Below are positions 1 to 9,878 of a stretch of DNA of 32,499 nt, in pieces (the first letter of the stretch is position 1; the number at the start of each line of letters is the position of its first letter). The notes under the pieces were generated by a model. That model did no database searches. It saw only the letters and a list, made by a program, of their open reading frames with translations, and was not told the DNA's origin. A program made the translations under genes and the position numbers. The DNA is from Crocinitomicaceae bacterium (GTDB lineage Bacteria; Bacteroidota; Bacteroidia; Flavobacteriales_D; Crocinitomicaceae): assembly GCA_020832365.1 (NCBI GenBank), contig JAFIEX010000010.1, positions 1 to 32,499 of the forward strand, in the 5' to 3' direction.

Positions 1-436
1 AGTTTGGTGTGCCTGCTTCTTGATCGAAACAATACAAATATTTTAATGCAGGCAGGTCATCTTTGATACTGTTTATTTTATCGTACAACTCTTTGGTGCC
101 CGTTGCGCAAAGTTTAATATTCGCATCTGAAAAAATAAACTTGTAATCTTTTACAGAAATATTGGGATAAATTGGCACGCCTATGGCTCCCACCTGCTGA
201 ATTGCAATATCCATGATGTTCCACTCTACTCGGTTGGCAGAAACTAATCCAACTTTATCGCCTGGAGTAATACCTAATGCAACTAATCCTCGCGCATTTT
301 CGTTCACTTTTTCAATAAACCCTTTGGTGCTCAAAGATTCCCATTTTCCATTGATTTTACTGGAAAACATGGTGTCTTGAGGGAAATTTTCCAATTGGAA
401 ATAGGGTATGTCAAATAGTCTTTTTATTGCTTCCAT
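1..436 (-). CDS. AMP-binding long-chain acyl-CoA synthetase, N-terminal part (truncated by window edge)
   Basis: Reverse-strand reading from ATG at 436 gives MEAIKRLFDIPYFQLENFPQDTMFSSKINGKWESLSTKGFIEKVNENARGLVALGITPGDKVGLVSANRVEWNIMDIAIQQVGAIGVPIYPNIS..., typical of the FadD-like AMP-binding N-terminus; open to position 1. Confidence 0.85.
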   Translation of the reverse strand, partial: MEAIKRLFDIPYFQLENFPQDTMFSSKINGKWESLSTKGFIEKVNENARGLVALGITPGDKVGLVSANRVEWNIMDIAIQQVGAIGVPIYPNISVKDYKFIFSDANIKLCATGTKELYDKINSIKDDLPALKYLYCFDQEAGTPN

Positions 437-765
437 TTTCGTTGTTTTTTAGTTTCTAGCTTACCAATATAAGTAAAAAATATTTTCGAAGATTAATATT
501 GTACTTTTAATTAACAGTCTTTTACAAAAGTAGTTTGTTGTATTGAAAGTCTATTCGATGAAATACAACACGTTACACATGATGATATCCTTAAGTTTGA
601 GCATAAAAAATTCAATATTATTGTTTAAAACCGTTGCTTCTTGTAATAGGTGTAAAAATAAGAAAGATAAAAAATAGTTGTTAAAACACTTTTGGTCGGT
701 TGTAAACAAAAATTAATTCGCCTATTAGTAAAAAAATTATATGTGTTTGCAAAACGAAAATAACT

Positions 766-773
766 TATATTTG
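766..773 (+). promoter_or_regulatory. Candidate Bacteroidota -7 element TATATTTG (TAnnTTTG) upstream of the DksA-like gene
   Basis: Exact TAnnTTTG match at 766-773, TTTG at 746-749 as possible -33 (16-nt spacer, slightly short), start codon 47 nt downstream. Confidence 0.45.
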
Positions 774-819
774 TTCGCCTTAGAGCAAAACGTTTAGCAT
801 TTAACTTATTTAGCAATAT

Positions 820-1203
820 ATGAGCAAAGAAAAAACAAGGTATTCAGATGAGGAGTTGCAAGAATTCAAAGAGTTGATTTTAAGCAAGCTCGAAGAAGCG
901 AAAGAAGATTTAGCGTTGTTAAAGGCGTCATTATCACATAGCGATAATCACGGAACTGACGACACTGGTCGGTCTTTTAATATGATGGAAGATGGGTCTG
1001 AAACACTTTCTAGGGAAGAGATGGCACAGTTAGCTGTTCGACAAGAAAAATTCATTACCAGTTTGAATAATGCACTGATAAGAATTGAAAATAAGACTTA
1101 TGGTATTTGCAGACAAACAGGAAAGTTGATTCGTAAAGAAAGATTGCGTTTGGTGCCACATGCTACTTTGAGTATCGAAGCTAAGAATTCACAGCCTGAT
1201 TAA
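820..1203 (+). CDS. TraR/DksA family zinc-finger-like transcriptional regulator
   Basis: 127 aa; C-terminal YGICRQTGKLIRKERLRLVPHATLSIEAK is characteristic of the Bacteroidota DksA/TraR family; the zinc cysteines are reduced to one. Confidence 0.85.
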   Translation: MSKEKTRYSDEELQEFKELILSKLEEAKEDLALLKASLSHSDNHGTDDTGRSFNMMEDGSETLSREEMAQLAVRQEKFITSLNNALIRIENKTYGICRQTGKLIRKERLRLVPHATLSIEAKNSQPD

Positions 1204-1214
1204 AACTTCTCAAA

Positions 1215-1874
1215 ATGGCTGTAATGAAAAAACACTTCTTGCTTTCTTTGGGGATTATAATTTTATTATTAATCATCGATCAGGCAGTTAAAATTTGGGT
1301 GAAAACATCTTTTCATTACAGTGACCCAAGTATACCACTTATAGGTCAGTGGTTTCGTTTGAACTATGTTGAAAATCAAGGTATGGCCTTTGGAGCAACA
1401 CTAGGTGGCGGCATGTGGGGGAAGCTGCTGTTGTCAGTTTTTAGAGTTGTTGCCATTTCATTTATTGGCTATTATATCTACAAGCGCATTCGCAACGGTG
1501 CATCTAAAGAGTTTATTATTGTGGCTTCTTTAGTTCTAGCTGGTGCCATTGGCAACTTATTAGACTCAATGTTTTATGACTTCATTTTTGAATTTGATGC
1601 CTGTGTGCCATTTAATCATTTAGATGGTTCTGGCATTGTTGCTACTTGTGAAATTTTTGGCTATGTGGATGAAATTGAGGTTAGACACCAAGGCTTTTTA
1701 TTTGGAAACGTTGTAGACATGTTTCAATTTTATGTAAGCTGGCCTTCATGGGTGCCATGGCTAGGAGGTTCACAGGTTTTTCCTGCTGTATGGAACGTAG
1801 CCGACGGAGCAATTTCCGTTGGGGTAATTTATGTGTTGTTTAGGCAAAAACATTTCTTCCCAAAAGAAGCCTAG
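1215..1874 (+). CDS. lspA: Lipoprotein signal peptidase (signal peptidase II)
   Basis: IIDQAVKIWVK, NYVENQGMAFG, GAIGNLLDS, GNVVDMFQFYV and VWNVADGAISVGV motifs in a multi-TM protein; follows the DksA-like gene. Confidence 0.9.
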   Translation: MAVMKKHFLLSLGIIILLLIIDQAVKIWVKTSFHYSDPSIPLIGQWFRLNYVENQGMAFGATLGGGMWGKLLLSVFRVVAISFIGYYIYKRIRNGASKEFIIVASLVLAGAIGNLLDSMFYDFIFEFDACVPFNHLDGSGIVATCEIFGYVDEIEVRHQGFLFGNVVDMFQFYVSWPSWVPWLGGSQVFPAVWNVADGAISVGVIYVLFRQKHFFPKEA

Positions 1875-1889
1875 TAAAGCTTTTATCCA

Positions 1890-3341
1890 TTAGCTGTACT
1901 TAACAAATATGTTTTTAGGCTCTGTAAAAAATCTTAGCGCTTCCCACCCGCCTTCTCTTCCAACACCAGAAGATTTTACACCACCGAAAGGAGTTCTTAA
2001 GTCTCTAACGAGCCAAGCATTAATCCAAACAATACCTGCTTGGATATTATCTGCCATGCGATGTGCTCGCTCTAAATTAGTCGTCCAAATGGTAGCACTC
2101 AGACCATAATCTGTTGAATTAGCCATCATTAAGGCTTCCTCTTCGGTATCAAATGGTGTAATGGTTACTACAGGACCAAATATTTCTTCTTGGTTAGTAC
2201 GACAATTATAAGCTAGTCCTTCAATAACCGTTGGCGCAATATAATATCCTTCATCATAAGGAGCATCTAACTGAACACGATGACCACCAGTGAGAACTGT
2301 ACCGCCCTCTTGTTTTGCTAATTCAATATAGCTCAAAACCTTTTCCATGTGTGGTTTAGAAACAACCGCTCCTAAATGCGCCTGTGGATCATCTGGATAG
2401 GAAACCTTACTTTTTTGCACTTTAGCTACAAAAGCATTCTTAAATTTTTCATAAATTCCTCTTTGCACAAATATGCGTGACCCACACAAACAAATTTGAC
2501 CTTGATTAGCAAAGCTTGAGCGCATTGTAGTAGCAAGCATTTCATCAAAATCACAATCATCAAAAATGATGTTTGGATTTTTTCCTCCTAATTCTAAAGA
2601 TAGTTTTTTGAACATGGGTGCTGCAATACTTGCTATGGTCTTTCCAGTACTTGTGCCTCCAGTAAACGAAATAGCCTTAGTTAATGGATGACGCACAATG
2701 GCGTCGCCTGTTTTGTGACCAAAACCATGCACTATGTTTAATACGCCCTTTGGAAATTGTATTTCATCCATAACCTTACACAATAGGAAGGCCGTATATG
2801 GTGTAACTTCAGATGGTTTAGCCACAACACAGTTCCCAGCAGCTAGTGCGGGAGCTATTTTCCAAGTAAATAAATATAGAGGCAGGTTCCATGGTGAAAT
2901 ACAACCAACGACGCCTATGGGTTTTCTAAGCGTATAATTGACCCCTGTTCCCACCATGTAGTGAGATTCGGAAGCATAATGGATAATTGCTGTGGCAAAG
3001 AAGCTAAAGTTTTGCACTGCTCTTGGAATATCAACATGTGCAGCTAACTTAAGTGGCTTTCCATTATCCTTGCTTTCTGCTGCTACAAACAAGTCCATTT
3101 TTGCTGCGATACCATTGGCCAAACGCTGCAACCACTCGCTCCTTTCTTCATTGCTAAGCTTTGACCAACTTGAAAAAGCTGTTTGTGCCGCATCAACTGC
3201 CCTATTAACATCATCTTCATCAGAATCGGGAATCCAGGAATAGGGTTTACCCGTTGCGGGTGCGATATTTTCAAAAAAATTACCTGAGCTTGCTGCTTGA
3301 AACTCTCCATTAATATAGTTTAATAGCTTTTCCATATTCAA
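1890..3341 (-). CDS. NAD(P)+-dependent aldehyde dehydrogenase (start at 3341 or 3335)
   Basis: 483 aa; ISPWNLPL, SFTGGTSTGK, LELGGKNPNIIF, FANQGQICLCGSRIFV (catalytic Cys), EEIFGPVVTI, PFGGVKSSGVGREGG. Confidence 0.93.
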   Translation of the reverse strand: MNMEKLLNYINGEFQAASSGNFFENIAPATGKPYSWIPDSDEDDVNRAVDAAQTAFSSWSKLSNEERSEWLQRLANGIAAKMDLFVAAESKDNGKPLKLAAHVDIPRAVQNFSFFATAIIHYASESHYMVGTGVNYTLRKPIGVVGCISPWNLPLYLFTWKIAPALAAGNCVVAKPSEVTPYTAFLLCKVMDEIQFPKGVLNIVHGFGHKTGDAIVRHPLTKAISFTGGTSTGKTIASIAAPMFKKLSLELGGKNPNIIFDDCDFDEMLATTMRSSFANQGQICLCGSRIFVQRGIYEKFKNAFVAKVQKSKVSYPDDPQAHLGAVVSKPHMEKVLSYIELAKQEGGTVLTGGHRVQLDAPYDEGYYIAPTVIEGLAYNCRTNQEEIFGPVVTITPFDTEEEALMMANSTDYGLSATIWTTNLERAHRMADNIQAGIVWINAWLVRDLRTPFGGVKSSGVGREGGWEALRFFTEPKNIFVKYS

Positions 3342-3409
3342 AAAAATGAAGGCTAAAGTTAATTAAATTCATCTGAATTGATGATTTTTGATGCTTTCCT
3401 TTTTAATTA

Positions 3410-4357
3410 TCAACGCATTTCCCAAGTGGCCAAATTAGTGAAAAGCACTGTTTCTTTTCCGGTATGCTCTTGAATGTATATGGAGGTTGGGGCTTTTATG
3501 TGCTCAACCACATTGTTTTCCATATTGCCGTTAAATGGCCCTTTTAAGGTTACGGGAGTCCCGTTTTTATAATGAATCTTTACAAGGACACTTTTGTTTT
3601 CCAACTCTATGGATTTTGTCTCAGCCTCGGATTTGATTCTGGTGTTTCCTGTTCGAAAAACATGGGTTTTTCCATCGTGCTTTAAATACCCTAAGTGCTG
3701 TTTGGTTTTCCAACCTAAAAATTTTGGCTCTGCCTGAGCAATTAAAATAGATGTATTGGCACAATTTTCGAAGCAATTGGCATGCAACCAAAAATAATGA
3801 TCCGGAAAATCTTGCCCCCAACTTGTTTCAGCATAATAGGTAAACGCTCCATGGAAAACTTGATTTTGGTAAATGATTGTTCCACGCAGTATTTGATCCG
3901 AACACAAAACTTCGTGTTTGCAATCTACAAAAGGAACAAATTTTTTAAGCCCAATAAAAGAGGTTTGCTCAGATCGATTCAAATGACTAGCCAACTCACA
4001 CTCCATTTGAATGTTTGGTAAATTCATGAAAAGCTGCTTTTTTGTAAAGTAGTTTTTCCCAATTTGAACTCGTTTTTTTGTGATAATTAAATCATCAATT
4101 GGAAAACGAAAAAAATGTTGTTTCCCATCGACAGCAGAGGCAACTTGAATAAATGCAAATTTATTTTTTTTATTTGCAATATAACCAAAAATCACCAAGA
4201 AAAAAGTTTTGGTTTCTGGGCAAGTCAGTTTATGATACCAACCTTCAAAATAGGGCTTTCCAAGCATTTTATTCCACAGGGCTGATTTCGTCAGATTATT
4301 TTGTGAAATATCGTTTAAATGCCATGCCATATCAGATCGGAGTTTGAAGACAAACAC
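3410..4357 (-). CDS. Tocopherol cyclase-like family protein
   Basis: 315 aa; KPYFEGWYHKL near the N-terminus, AFTYYAETSWGQDFPDHYFWLHANCFEN mid-protein; pattern resembles the tocopherol cyclase-like (Tocopherol_cycl) family. Confidence 0.65.
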   Translation of the reverse strand: MFVFKLRSDMAWHLNDISQNNLTKSALWNKMLGKPYFEGWYHKLTCPETKTFFLVIFGYIANKKNKFAFIQVASAVDGKQHFFRFPIDDLIITKKRVQIGKNYFTKKQLFMNLPNIQMECELASHLNRSEQTSFIGLKKFVPFVDCKHEVLCSDQILRGTIIYQNQVFHGAFTYYAETSWGQDFPDHYFWLHANCFENCANTSILIAQAEPKFLGWKTKQHLGYLKHDGKTHVFRTGNTRIKSEAETKSIELENKSVLVKIHYKNGTPVTLKGPFNGNMENNVVEHIKAPTSIYIQEHTGKETVLFTNLATWEMR

Positions 4358-4486
4358 AATTCGACGACAAAAGTTTCAATGTTTAGATAAATTGCAATCA
4401 ATTCAGTTTTAAGTTTAAACTTAAGAAAGTTCATTTGTTGTGCTTTCGCTTTTTCGCCAAAGTTTCTAAATTTAGTTACAAAAAAT

Positions 4487-4494
4487 TAATTTTG
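4487..4494 (+). promoter_or_regulatory. Candidate -7 element TAATTTTG (TAnnTTTG) upstream of alkaline phosphatase
   Basis: Exact TAnnTTTG match 40 nt upstream of ATG 4535; no convincing -33 TTTG. Confidence 0.4.
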
Positions 4495-4534
4495 AATTAA
4501 ATTACCATTCGGAAGCAAAATATAATTTTAACGC

Positions 4535-5947
4535 ATGAATCGTAGAAAATTTATTCGCACCTCTGGACTTTTGGGTTTCGGAGCGGCCATGACAACACCA
4601 GTTTTTGGACAAACCCAAAATCAGTTACTCACTTCATTAGACAAGAGCTTTCAAAAAAGTGCAAAGAACATTATTTTCTTGGTAAGTGATGGGATGAGCA
4701 TTGGCACCTTAAAAATGGCCGATATTTTGATTCAACAGCGAGAAGGTAGAAAAAGCTATTGGATGCAAGCCTATGCTGATAATCTGGTGAAGCGGGCTTT
4801 AATGGATACCTCATCGGCCGATTCTATGGTTACAGATTCAGCGGCAGCGGGTTCGGCATGGGGAGGAGGAAGTCGTGTGCCCAATGGAAAGCTAAACATG
4901 GATGCCGAAGGAAATAAATTCACGCCGATTCTACAAAAATTCAAAAAGCAGCATAAAGCTGTGGGCTGTGTGACTACTGTGCCCATTACTCACGCCACTC
5001 CAGCCTCTTTTTGTGTGACGCAGCCTCACCGCTCCATGCAAGAAGAAATCGCGGAAGATTACCTAGCACTTCGTTTTGATGTTATGCTGGGAGGAGGGGC
5101 TAAATACTTCAAAAAAAACACTCGAAAAGATGGCAAAGACTTATTGAAATCATTTAAGGATGCTGGGTTCTATGTTGCAGAAGATAAAAATAATTTAAAC
5201 GCATTAAAATCAGAAAACAAACCTGTTTTAGGCGTTTTCGACGAAGAGGGACTACCCTACACCATCGATCAAATGGCAGATGCCACATTGCAAAAGGCTA
5301 TTCCTACTTTAGCAGAAATGACCAAATTCGCTATCGATAGCATGAAAGACAACGCAAATGGCTTTGTTTTGCAAGTCGAAGCAGGAAAAGTGGATTGGGC
5401 GGCACATGCTAACGATACGGCGGCCATTTTATATGATCAAGTAGCTTTTGACGATGCGGTAAAAGTTGCATTGGACTTTGCTCAACAAGACCAGAACACT
5501 TTAGTTATTATTACCACAGACCATGGAAATGCTAATCCAGGACTGTTTTATGGTAAAAATGTAGCCGAAAGTTTTCAACGTGTAATAGATGCCAAACAAT
5601 CCAATGAGTGGATTTTAAAAGAGGTGAATCGTTCGTCTTCTATTCAACAAATTGTAGAAAGAGTAGAACACGCATCCAATTGTAAACTTTCCGATGGTGA
5701 AGCACTCGAATTAATGGGGTTTTTGAAATCTGTTGATCCCGACCAAATATACAACCCTTATCGCCTGCCATTTGCAGATTTGGCAAAATTACAGCAACGC
5801 TATACACAGGTTGGCTGGGCAGCCACCAATCACTCCGCAGATTTTGTAGAGCTTGCTATGTATGGACCAGGAAGTGAAGCTTTGGTGCCGTTCGTAAACA
5901 ACTACGAGCTACACGATTTCATGTTAGCAGTTACTGGAACAAAATAG
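4535..5947 (+). CDS. Alkaline phosphatase family protein with Tat signal peptide
   Basis: MNRRKFIRTSGLLGFGAA twin-arginine signal; IIFLVSDGMS; VTDSAAAGSAWGGGSR nucleophile region; VEAGKVDWAAHANDTAAILYDQVAFDDAV; ITTDHGN. Confidence 0.93.
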   Translation: MNRRKFIRTSGLLGFGAAMTTPVFGQTQNQLLTSLDKSFQKSAKNIIFLVSDGMSIGTLKMADILIQQREGRKSYWMQAYADNLVKRALMDTSSADSMVTDSAAAGSAWGGGSRVPNGKLNMDAEGNKFTPILQKFKKQHKAVGCVTTVPITHATPASFCVTQPHRSMQEEIAEDYLALRFDVMLGGGAKYFKKNTRKDGKDLLKSFKDAGFYVAEDKNNLNALKSENKPVLGVFDEEGLPYTIDQMADATLQKAIPTLAEMTKFAIDSMKDNANGFVLQVEAGKVDWAAHANDTAAILYDQVAFDDAVKVALDFAQQDQNTLVIITTDHGNANPGLFYGKNVAESFQRVIDAKQSNEWILKEVNRSSSIQQIVERVEHASNCKLSDGEALELMGFLKSVDPDQIYNPYRLPFADLAKLQQRYTQVGWAATNHSADFVELAMYGPGSEALVPFVNNYELHDFMLAVTGTK

Positions 5948-5959
5948 AAAAGTTCTGCG

Positions 5960-6991
5960 CTAATCGAGGTTACCATCTTTGGACATCATGATGGCTATGG
6001 GCCTTAATCTTGGAATTTTAGAAAAGGCAATTACAAGAATAATCATTAATGGAACACTTAAAAACATGCCGATAATTCCCCAGATAGCACCCCAAAAAGA
6101 CAACGACAGTATGATCACAAGGGGACTTAAGTTCACATGGTTGCTCATCAACTTTGGGTCTATGAAGTTGCCTATAACTACCTGAATTGTACCGATAGAG
6201 AAAAGCACCAATAGCGCCGGTCCAAAGCTGCCGAATTGCAACAAACTAAATACAAAAGGAATAAAAGTAGCAATGTAAGAACCTAAAATCGGGATATAGT
6301 TAAATAGGAATATGATGAAAGCCCAAAAAACAGGGAAATCAACACCTGTCAATAGTAACACAAAATAACTTAGAACACCTGTAAGAAGGCAAATTAATGT
6401 TTTTAAACCCAAATATTTTGCAATAGATAAATCTACTTTTTTGAAAAGCTTGAAAGTTTCTTCAAAATCATAGTTTTCCGGAAAAACTTTTCTAAGCTTG
6501 GAACGAAAAGAAGGTTCTTCAAGAACGATAAAAATGGTGTAAACGAATACGATAAATATTGTTCCTATTATACCTGTGGAATAATTGAATAAAGGTAGAA
6601 AAAAGGATTTCAAATCGATTTCTTCATAATAAATAATGAGCGTTGCCATGACATCCACGTTAAATTGCTCATTCAGATTTTGAATAATCGTATCAAATTT
6701 ATTGGTGTAGTCTTCAATAGAATTAGCTAGCATTTTAAAATTGACATAAACCAAATTAATAACAAAGTTGATAACAATTAAAATCACAAGGAACGAGAAA
6801 ATGTTTTTCACCCACTCTGGCAACCATTTACTAGCTAGCGGTATTCTATTGATTAGCAGCTTGATGTTTTTCATGATAAACCATAAAAAAAGCGCAAAGA
6901 CCAATGGAATTAAAAAATCCTTACCAACCCATAGTACGAATACACTTGCAATAGCAATAATAAAGAAATAGCTTACGTTTCTGGCGCTCAT
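5960..6991 (-). CDS. AI-2E family transporter / permease
   Basis: 343 aa multi-TM; FLFNYIPILGSYIATFIPFVFSLLQFG and FIDPKLMSNHVNLSPLVIILSLSFWGAIWGIIGMFLSVPLM. Confidence 0.9.
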   Translation of the reverse strand: MSARNVSYFFIIAIASVFVLWVGKDFLIPLVFALFLWFIMKNIKLLINRIPLASKWLPEWVKNIFSFLVILIVINFVINLVYVNFKMLANSIEDYTNKFDTIIQNLNEQFNVDVMATLIIYYEEIDLKSFFLPLFNYSTGIIGTIFIVFVYTIFIVLEEPSFRSKLRKVFPENYDFEETFKLFKKVDLSIAKYLGLKTLICLLTGVLSYFVLLLTGVDFPVFWAFIIFLFNYIPILGSYIATFIPFVFSLLQFGSFGPALLVLFSIGTIQVVIGNFIDPKLMSNHVNLSPLVIILSLSFWGAIWGIIGMFLSVPLMIILVIAFSKIPRLRPIAIMMSKDGNLD

Positions 6992-7063
6992 GAAATTAAT
7001 TATTAAACATTTCAGCAGTGTTTTTGAAATTTGGATTTATCTCGCTGAATCAAAGTTAGCCAA

Positions 7064-9751
7064 CTATTTTTGAATTTTATCCATTTTCAATAAAATAAAC
7101 TTTTCTATCTCCACTAAAATAAACACAATCATTCCTGAACCGATCGGATAAAGCCAGTATCCCCAATCAATGGCTCGTGTGTCAAAGTAAGTGTTCATAA
7201 ATGGAAGGTAAACAAATGCCAACTGTAATAGTATTAATGCTCCCGCTGCAATAAAGGCATAAGGGTTGTCAAAAAATCCTTTTCCAATAGATGGCGTCTG
7301 GATATGTCGGCAATTGAAAAGGTAGAATAGTTGTCCAGCCACAAGCGTATTTACTGCTACTGTTCTTGCGTAAGCCTCTTCTAAACCACTATTTTTTAGA
7401 ATGGTAAAAACACCTAATGTCAATGCGCCAATAATCACTGACACAAAAGTGATGCGCCAAATAAATAATTTTCCTAAAATGGCTTCCCCTTTTGGTCTTG
7501 GAGGTCGTTCCATGACATTACTTTCCATGGGTTCGAAGGAGAGTGCCAAAGCCAGCGTAACCGCCGTAACCATATTTACCCACAAAATTTGAGCGGGCGT
7601 AATGGGCATTACAATTCCCAATAATATAGCCGACATCAATACCAACGATTCTGCACCATTAGTGGGCAAAATGAATAACAACGCTTTTCGAATGTTGTCG
7701 TAAACGGTTCGTCCTTCTTCAATAGCGTTGACAATCGTTGCAAAATTATCATCTGCTAAGACCATTTCAGCAGCATCTTTGGAAACCTCTGTCCCTTTGA
7801 TTCCCATGGCAATTCCAATATTGGCTTTTTTCAATGCCGGCGCATCGTTTACACCATCTCCTGTCATGGCAACGAGTTTGTTGTTTTGCTGCAAAGCCTG
7901 AACCAGTCGCAGTTTGTGTTCGGGACTGGTACGAGCGTAAATATCATATTCATCAACGATTTGCTGTAATTCTTCATCGCTCATTTCCTCTAGCTCTTTT
8001 CCGGTTATTGCCTTTATTCCATCGCCAATACCGATTTGTTTTCCAATCGCTTTAGCCGTAACAACATGGTCACCGGTAATCATTTTTACTTTAACCCCAG
8101 CTTCTTTACATTCTTGAATCGCATCGAGCACTTCATCCCTGGGAGGATCCATAATTCCAACAACGCCGAGAAAAGTTTTTTCTTTTTCGCAATAGTCCTT
8201 GTCTATGCTTGTTCTATCTGAATTTGTTTTTCCAAAGGCTATACCAAGCATCCGTTGTCCTTTTTCTGCAATTTGCTCCATTTTTTCAGTCCAATAGGAT
8301 GGATCTATTTTTTCGGCACCCTTTGAGGTGTATTGATGTGTGCAAAAATCAACTAAACGGTCAGGGGCTCCGGTAATAAAAACAAACACCTCTTCATCTA
8401 CCTTGTTGAGCGTGGCCATGTATTTGTGTTCCGATTCAAAAGGAACCGTATCTATGCGTTCTGGTTGGAATTCGTTCAACCCAGCCTTGTGACTTAAAGT
8501 CAACAATGCGCCTTCGGTGGGCGCACCTGTTAATTTCCACTTACCGTTTTCTTGATTGATTTCAGCATTATTGGATGCACGTGCACTTTTTAATAATTGC
8601 AATAAAACCGCATCATTTTGAGGGTCAATCGTTTTACCGTCCTCTTTGATTTTTCCTTCTGGCGCATAACCAGTTCCCTCCACCTCGTATTCTTTTTCAG
8701 CTGTAATTATGATTTTGGCGGTCATTTCGTTTTTGGTGAGTGTTCCCGTTTTATCGGAGCAAATAACACTCACTGCACCAAGCGTTTCAACCGATGGTAA
8801 GCGTCTGATAATTGCATTGCGGCTTGCCATTTTCTGCACACCAATAGCCAAAGTAATCGTCATGATTGCTGGCAACCCTTCTGGAATAGCCGCTACCACT
8901 AATCCAATGGAAGCTAAGAAAAGTTCTGCAACGGAATAATCTCTGAAAAAGTAACCAAATCCAAAGAAAGCAGCTGTAGCGAGTAAAATGATTACAGAAA
9001 GCCATTTTCCAAACTTTTCAATTTGTTGTAACAATGGAGTGGTCATGGTACCAACCGCTGAAATCATTTCATTGATTCGACCAAGCTCTGTTGTGCTGCC
9101 AGTACTTACGACTATTGCTGTGGCGCTTCCATAAACCACTACGGTTCCTGAAAAAGCCATTGAGCGTTGGTCACCAATAACAGCATTGTCCTCAACTGGT
9201 GATGTGTTTTTTTCCACAGCGGAAGATTCTCCGGTAAGCGGTGATTCTTCTACACGAAAATCTTTCGTCTTGATTAGTCTAACATCCGCCGGAACCTTGT
9301 CCCCTGATTTTAAATGAATAATATCTCCAGGCACCAATTCTTCAGCGTTGATTTTTTGTTTTTTATCATCGCGAAGTACAATCGCCTCTAGTGATAACAT
9401 TTTACGAATGCCTTCTAATGCTTTTTCTGCTTTTCCTTCTTGAATATATCCAATGATTGCGTTAATGAAGATAACCGCCAAAATCACCCATGTATCTACC
9501 CAATGGTCCATTAAAGCAGTAATTAAAGCCGCAACCATGAGCACATAAATCAATACGTTGTGGAACTGCGTTAATAGTCGCATCCACCAAGTTCTTTTTT
9601 TAGCAGAAGGGATTTCATTACGACCATATTTCAAAAGCCTTTCACTGGCTTCGTCTTTAGAAAGCCCACTTTTTTCATTGCTGTTGAGCATTGCTACCAC
9701 CTCTTTAATCGGTTGGGCGTGCCAACTATTTACCTCTTTCTCTTGCTCCAT
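7064..9751 (-). CDS. HAD-IC / type II-like P-type cation-transporting ATPase
   Basis: 895 aa; VEESPLTGESSAVEKN, ICSDKTGTLTKNEMT, TGDGVNDAPALKKANIGIAMG, M4 PEGLP, 10-TM architecture with N-terminal cation ATPase domain. Confidence 0.95.
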   Translation of the reverse strand: MEQEKEVNSWHAQPIKEVVAMLNSNEKSGLSKDEASERLLKYGRNEIPSAKKRTWWMRLLTQFHNVLIYVLMVAALITALMDHWVDTWVILAVIFINAIIGYIQEGKAEKALEGIRKMLSLEAIVLRDDKKQKINAEELVPGDIIHLKSGDKVPADVRLIKTKDFRVEESPLTGESSAVEKNTSPVEDNAVIGDQRSMAFSGTVVVYGSATAIVVSTGSTTELGRINEMISAVGTMTTPLLQQIEKFGKWLSVIILLATAAFFGFGYFFRDYSVAELFLASIGLVVAAIPEGLPAIMTITLAIGVQKMASRNAIIRRLPSVETLGAVSVICSDKTGTLTKNEMTAKIIITAEKEYEVEGTGYAPEGKIKEDGKTIDPQNDAVLLQLLKSARASNNAEINQENGKWKLTGAPTEGALLTLSHKAGLNEFQPERIDTVPFESEHKYMATLNKVDEEVFVFITGAPDRLVDFCTHQYTSKGAEKIDPSYWTEKMEQIAEKGQRMLGIAFGKTNSDRTSIDKDYCEKEKTFLGVVGIMDPPRDEVLDAIQECKEAGVKVKMITGDHVVTAKAIGKQIGIGDGIKAITGKELEEMSDEELQQIVDEYDIYARTSPEHKLRLVQALQQNNKLVAMTGDGVNDAPALKKANIGIAMGIKGTEVSKDAAEMVLADDNFATIVNAIEEGRTVYDNIRKALLFILPTNGAESLVLMSAILLGIVMPITPAQILWVNMVTAVTLALALSFEPMESNVMERPPRPKGEAILGKLFIWRITFVSVIIGALTLGVFTILKNSGLEEAYARTVAVNTLVAGQLFYLFNCRHIQTPSIGKGFFDNPYAFIAAGALILLQLAFVYLPFMNTYFDTRAIDWGYWLYPIGSGMIVFILVEIEKFILLKMDKIQK

Positions 9752-9878
9752 TGTGCTAAAAAATATTGAAACTTAAAGATAATTGAAATCTTGAAATAGC
9801 GGATGTTAGGCGTGTGTTAAATTTAGAGAAGCATTTTTTTACAGTGTAAGTATTTCGAATAAAACTGTATGTATTCGG

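Noticed and set aside
625-816. 63-aa minus-strand ORF in the intergenic region before the DksA-like gene
   Set aside because: Overlaps the candidate promoter, composition typical of AT-rich non-coding DNA (F/Y/N-rich), no recognisable motif
820-1203. Loss of the four-Cys zinc finger in the DksA/TraR-like protein as a novelty
   Set aside because: This reduced-Cys form is, to my knowledge, the usual one in Bacteroidota
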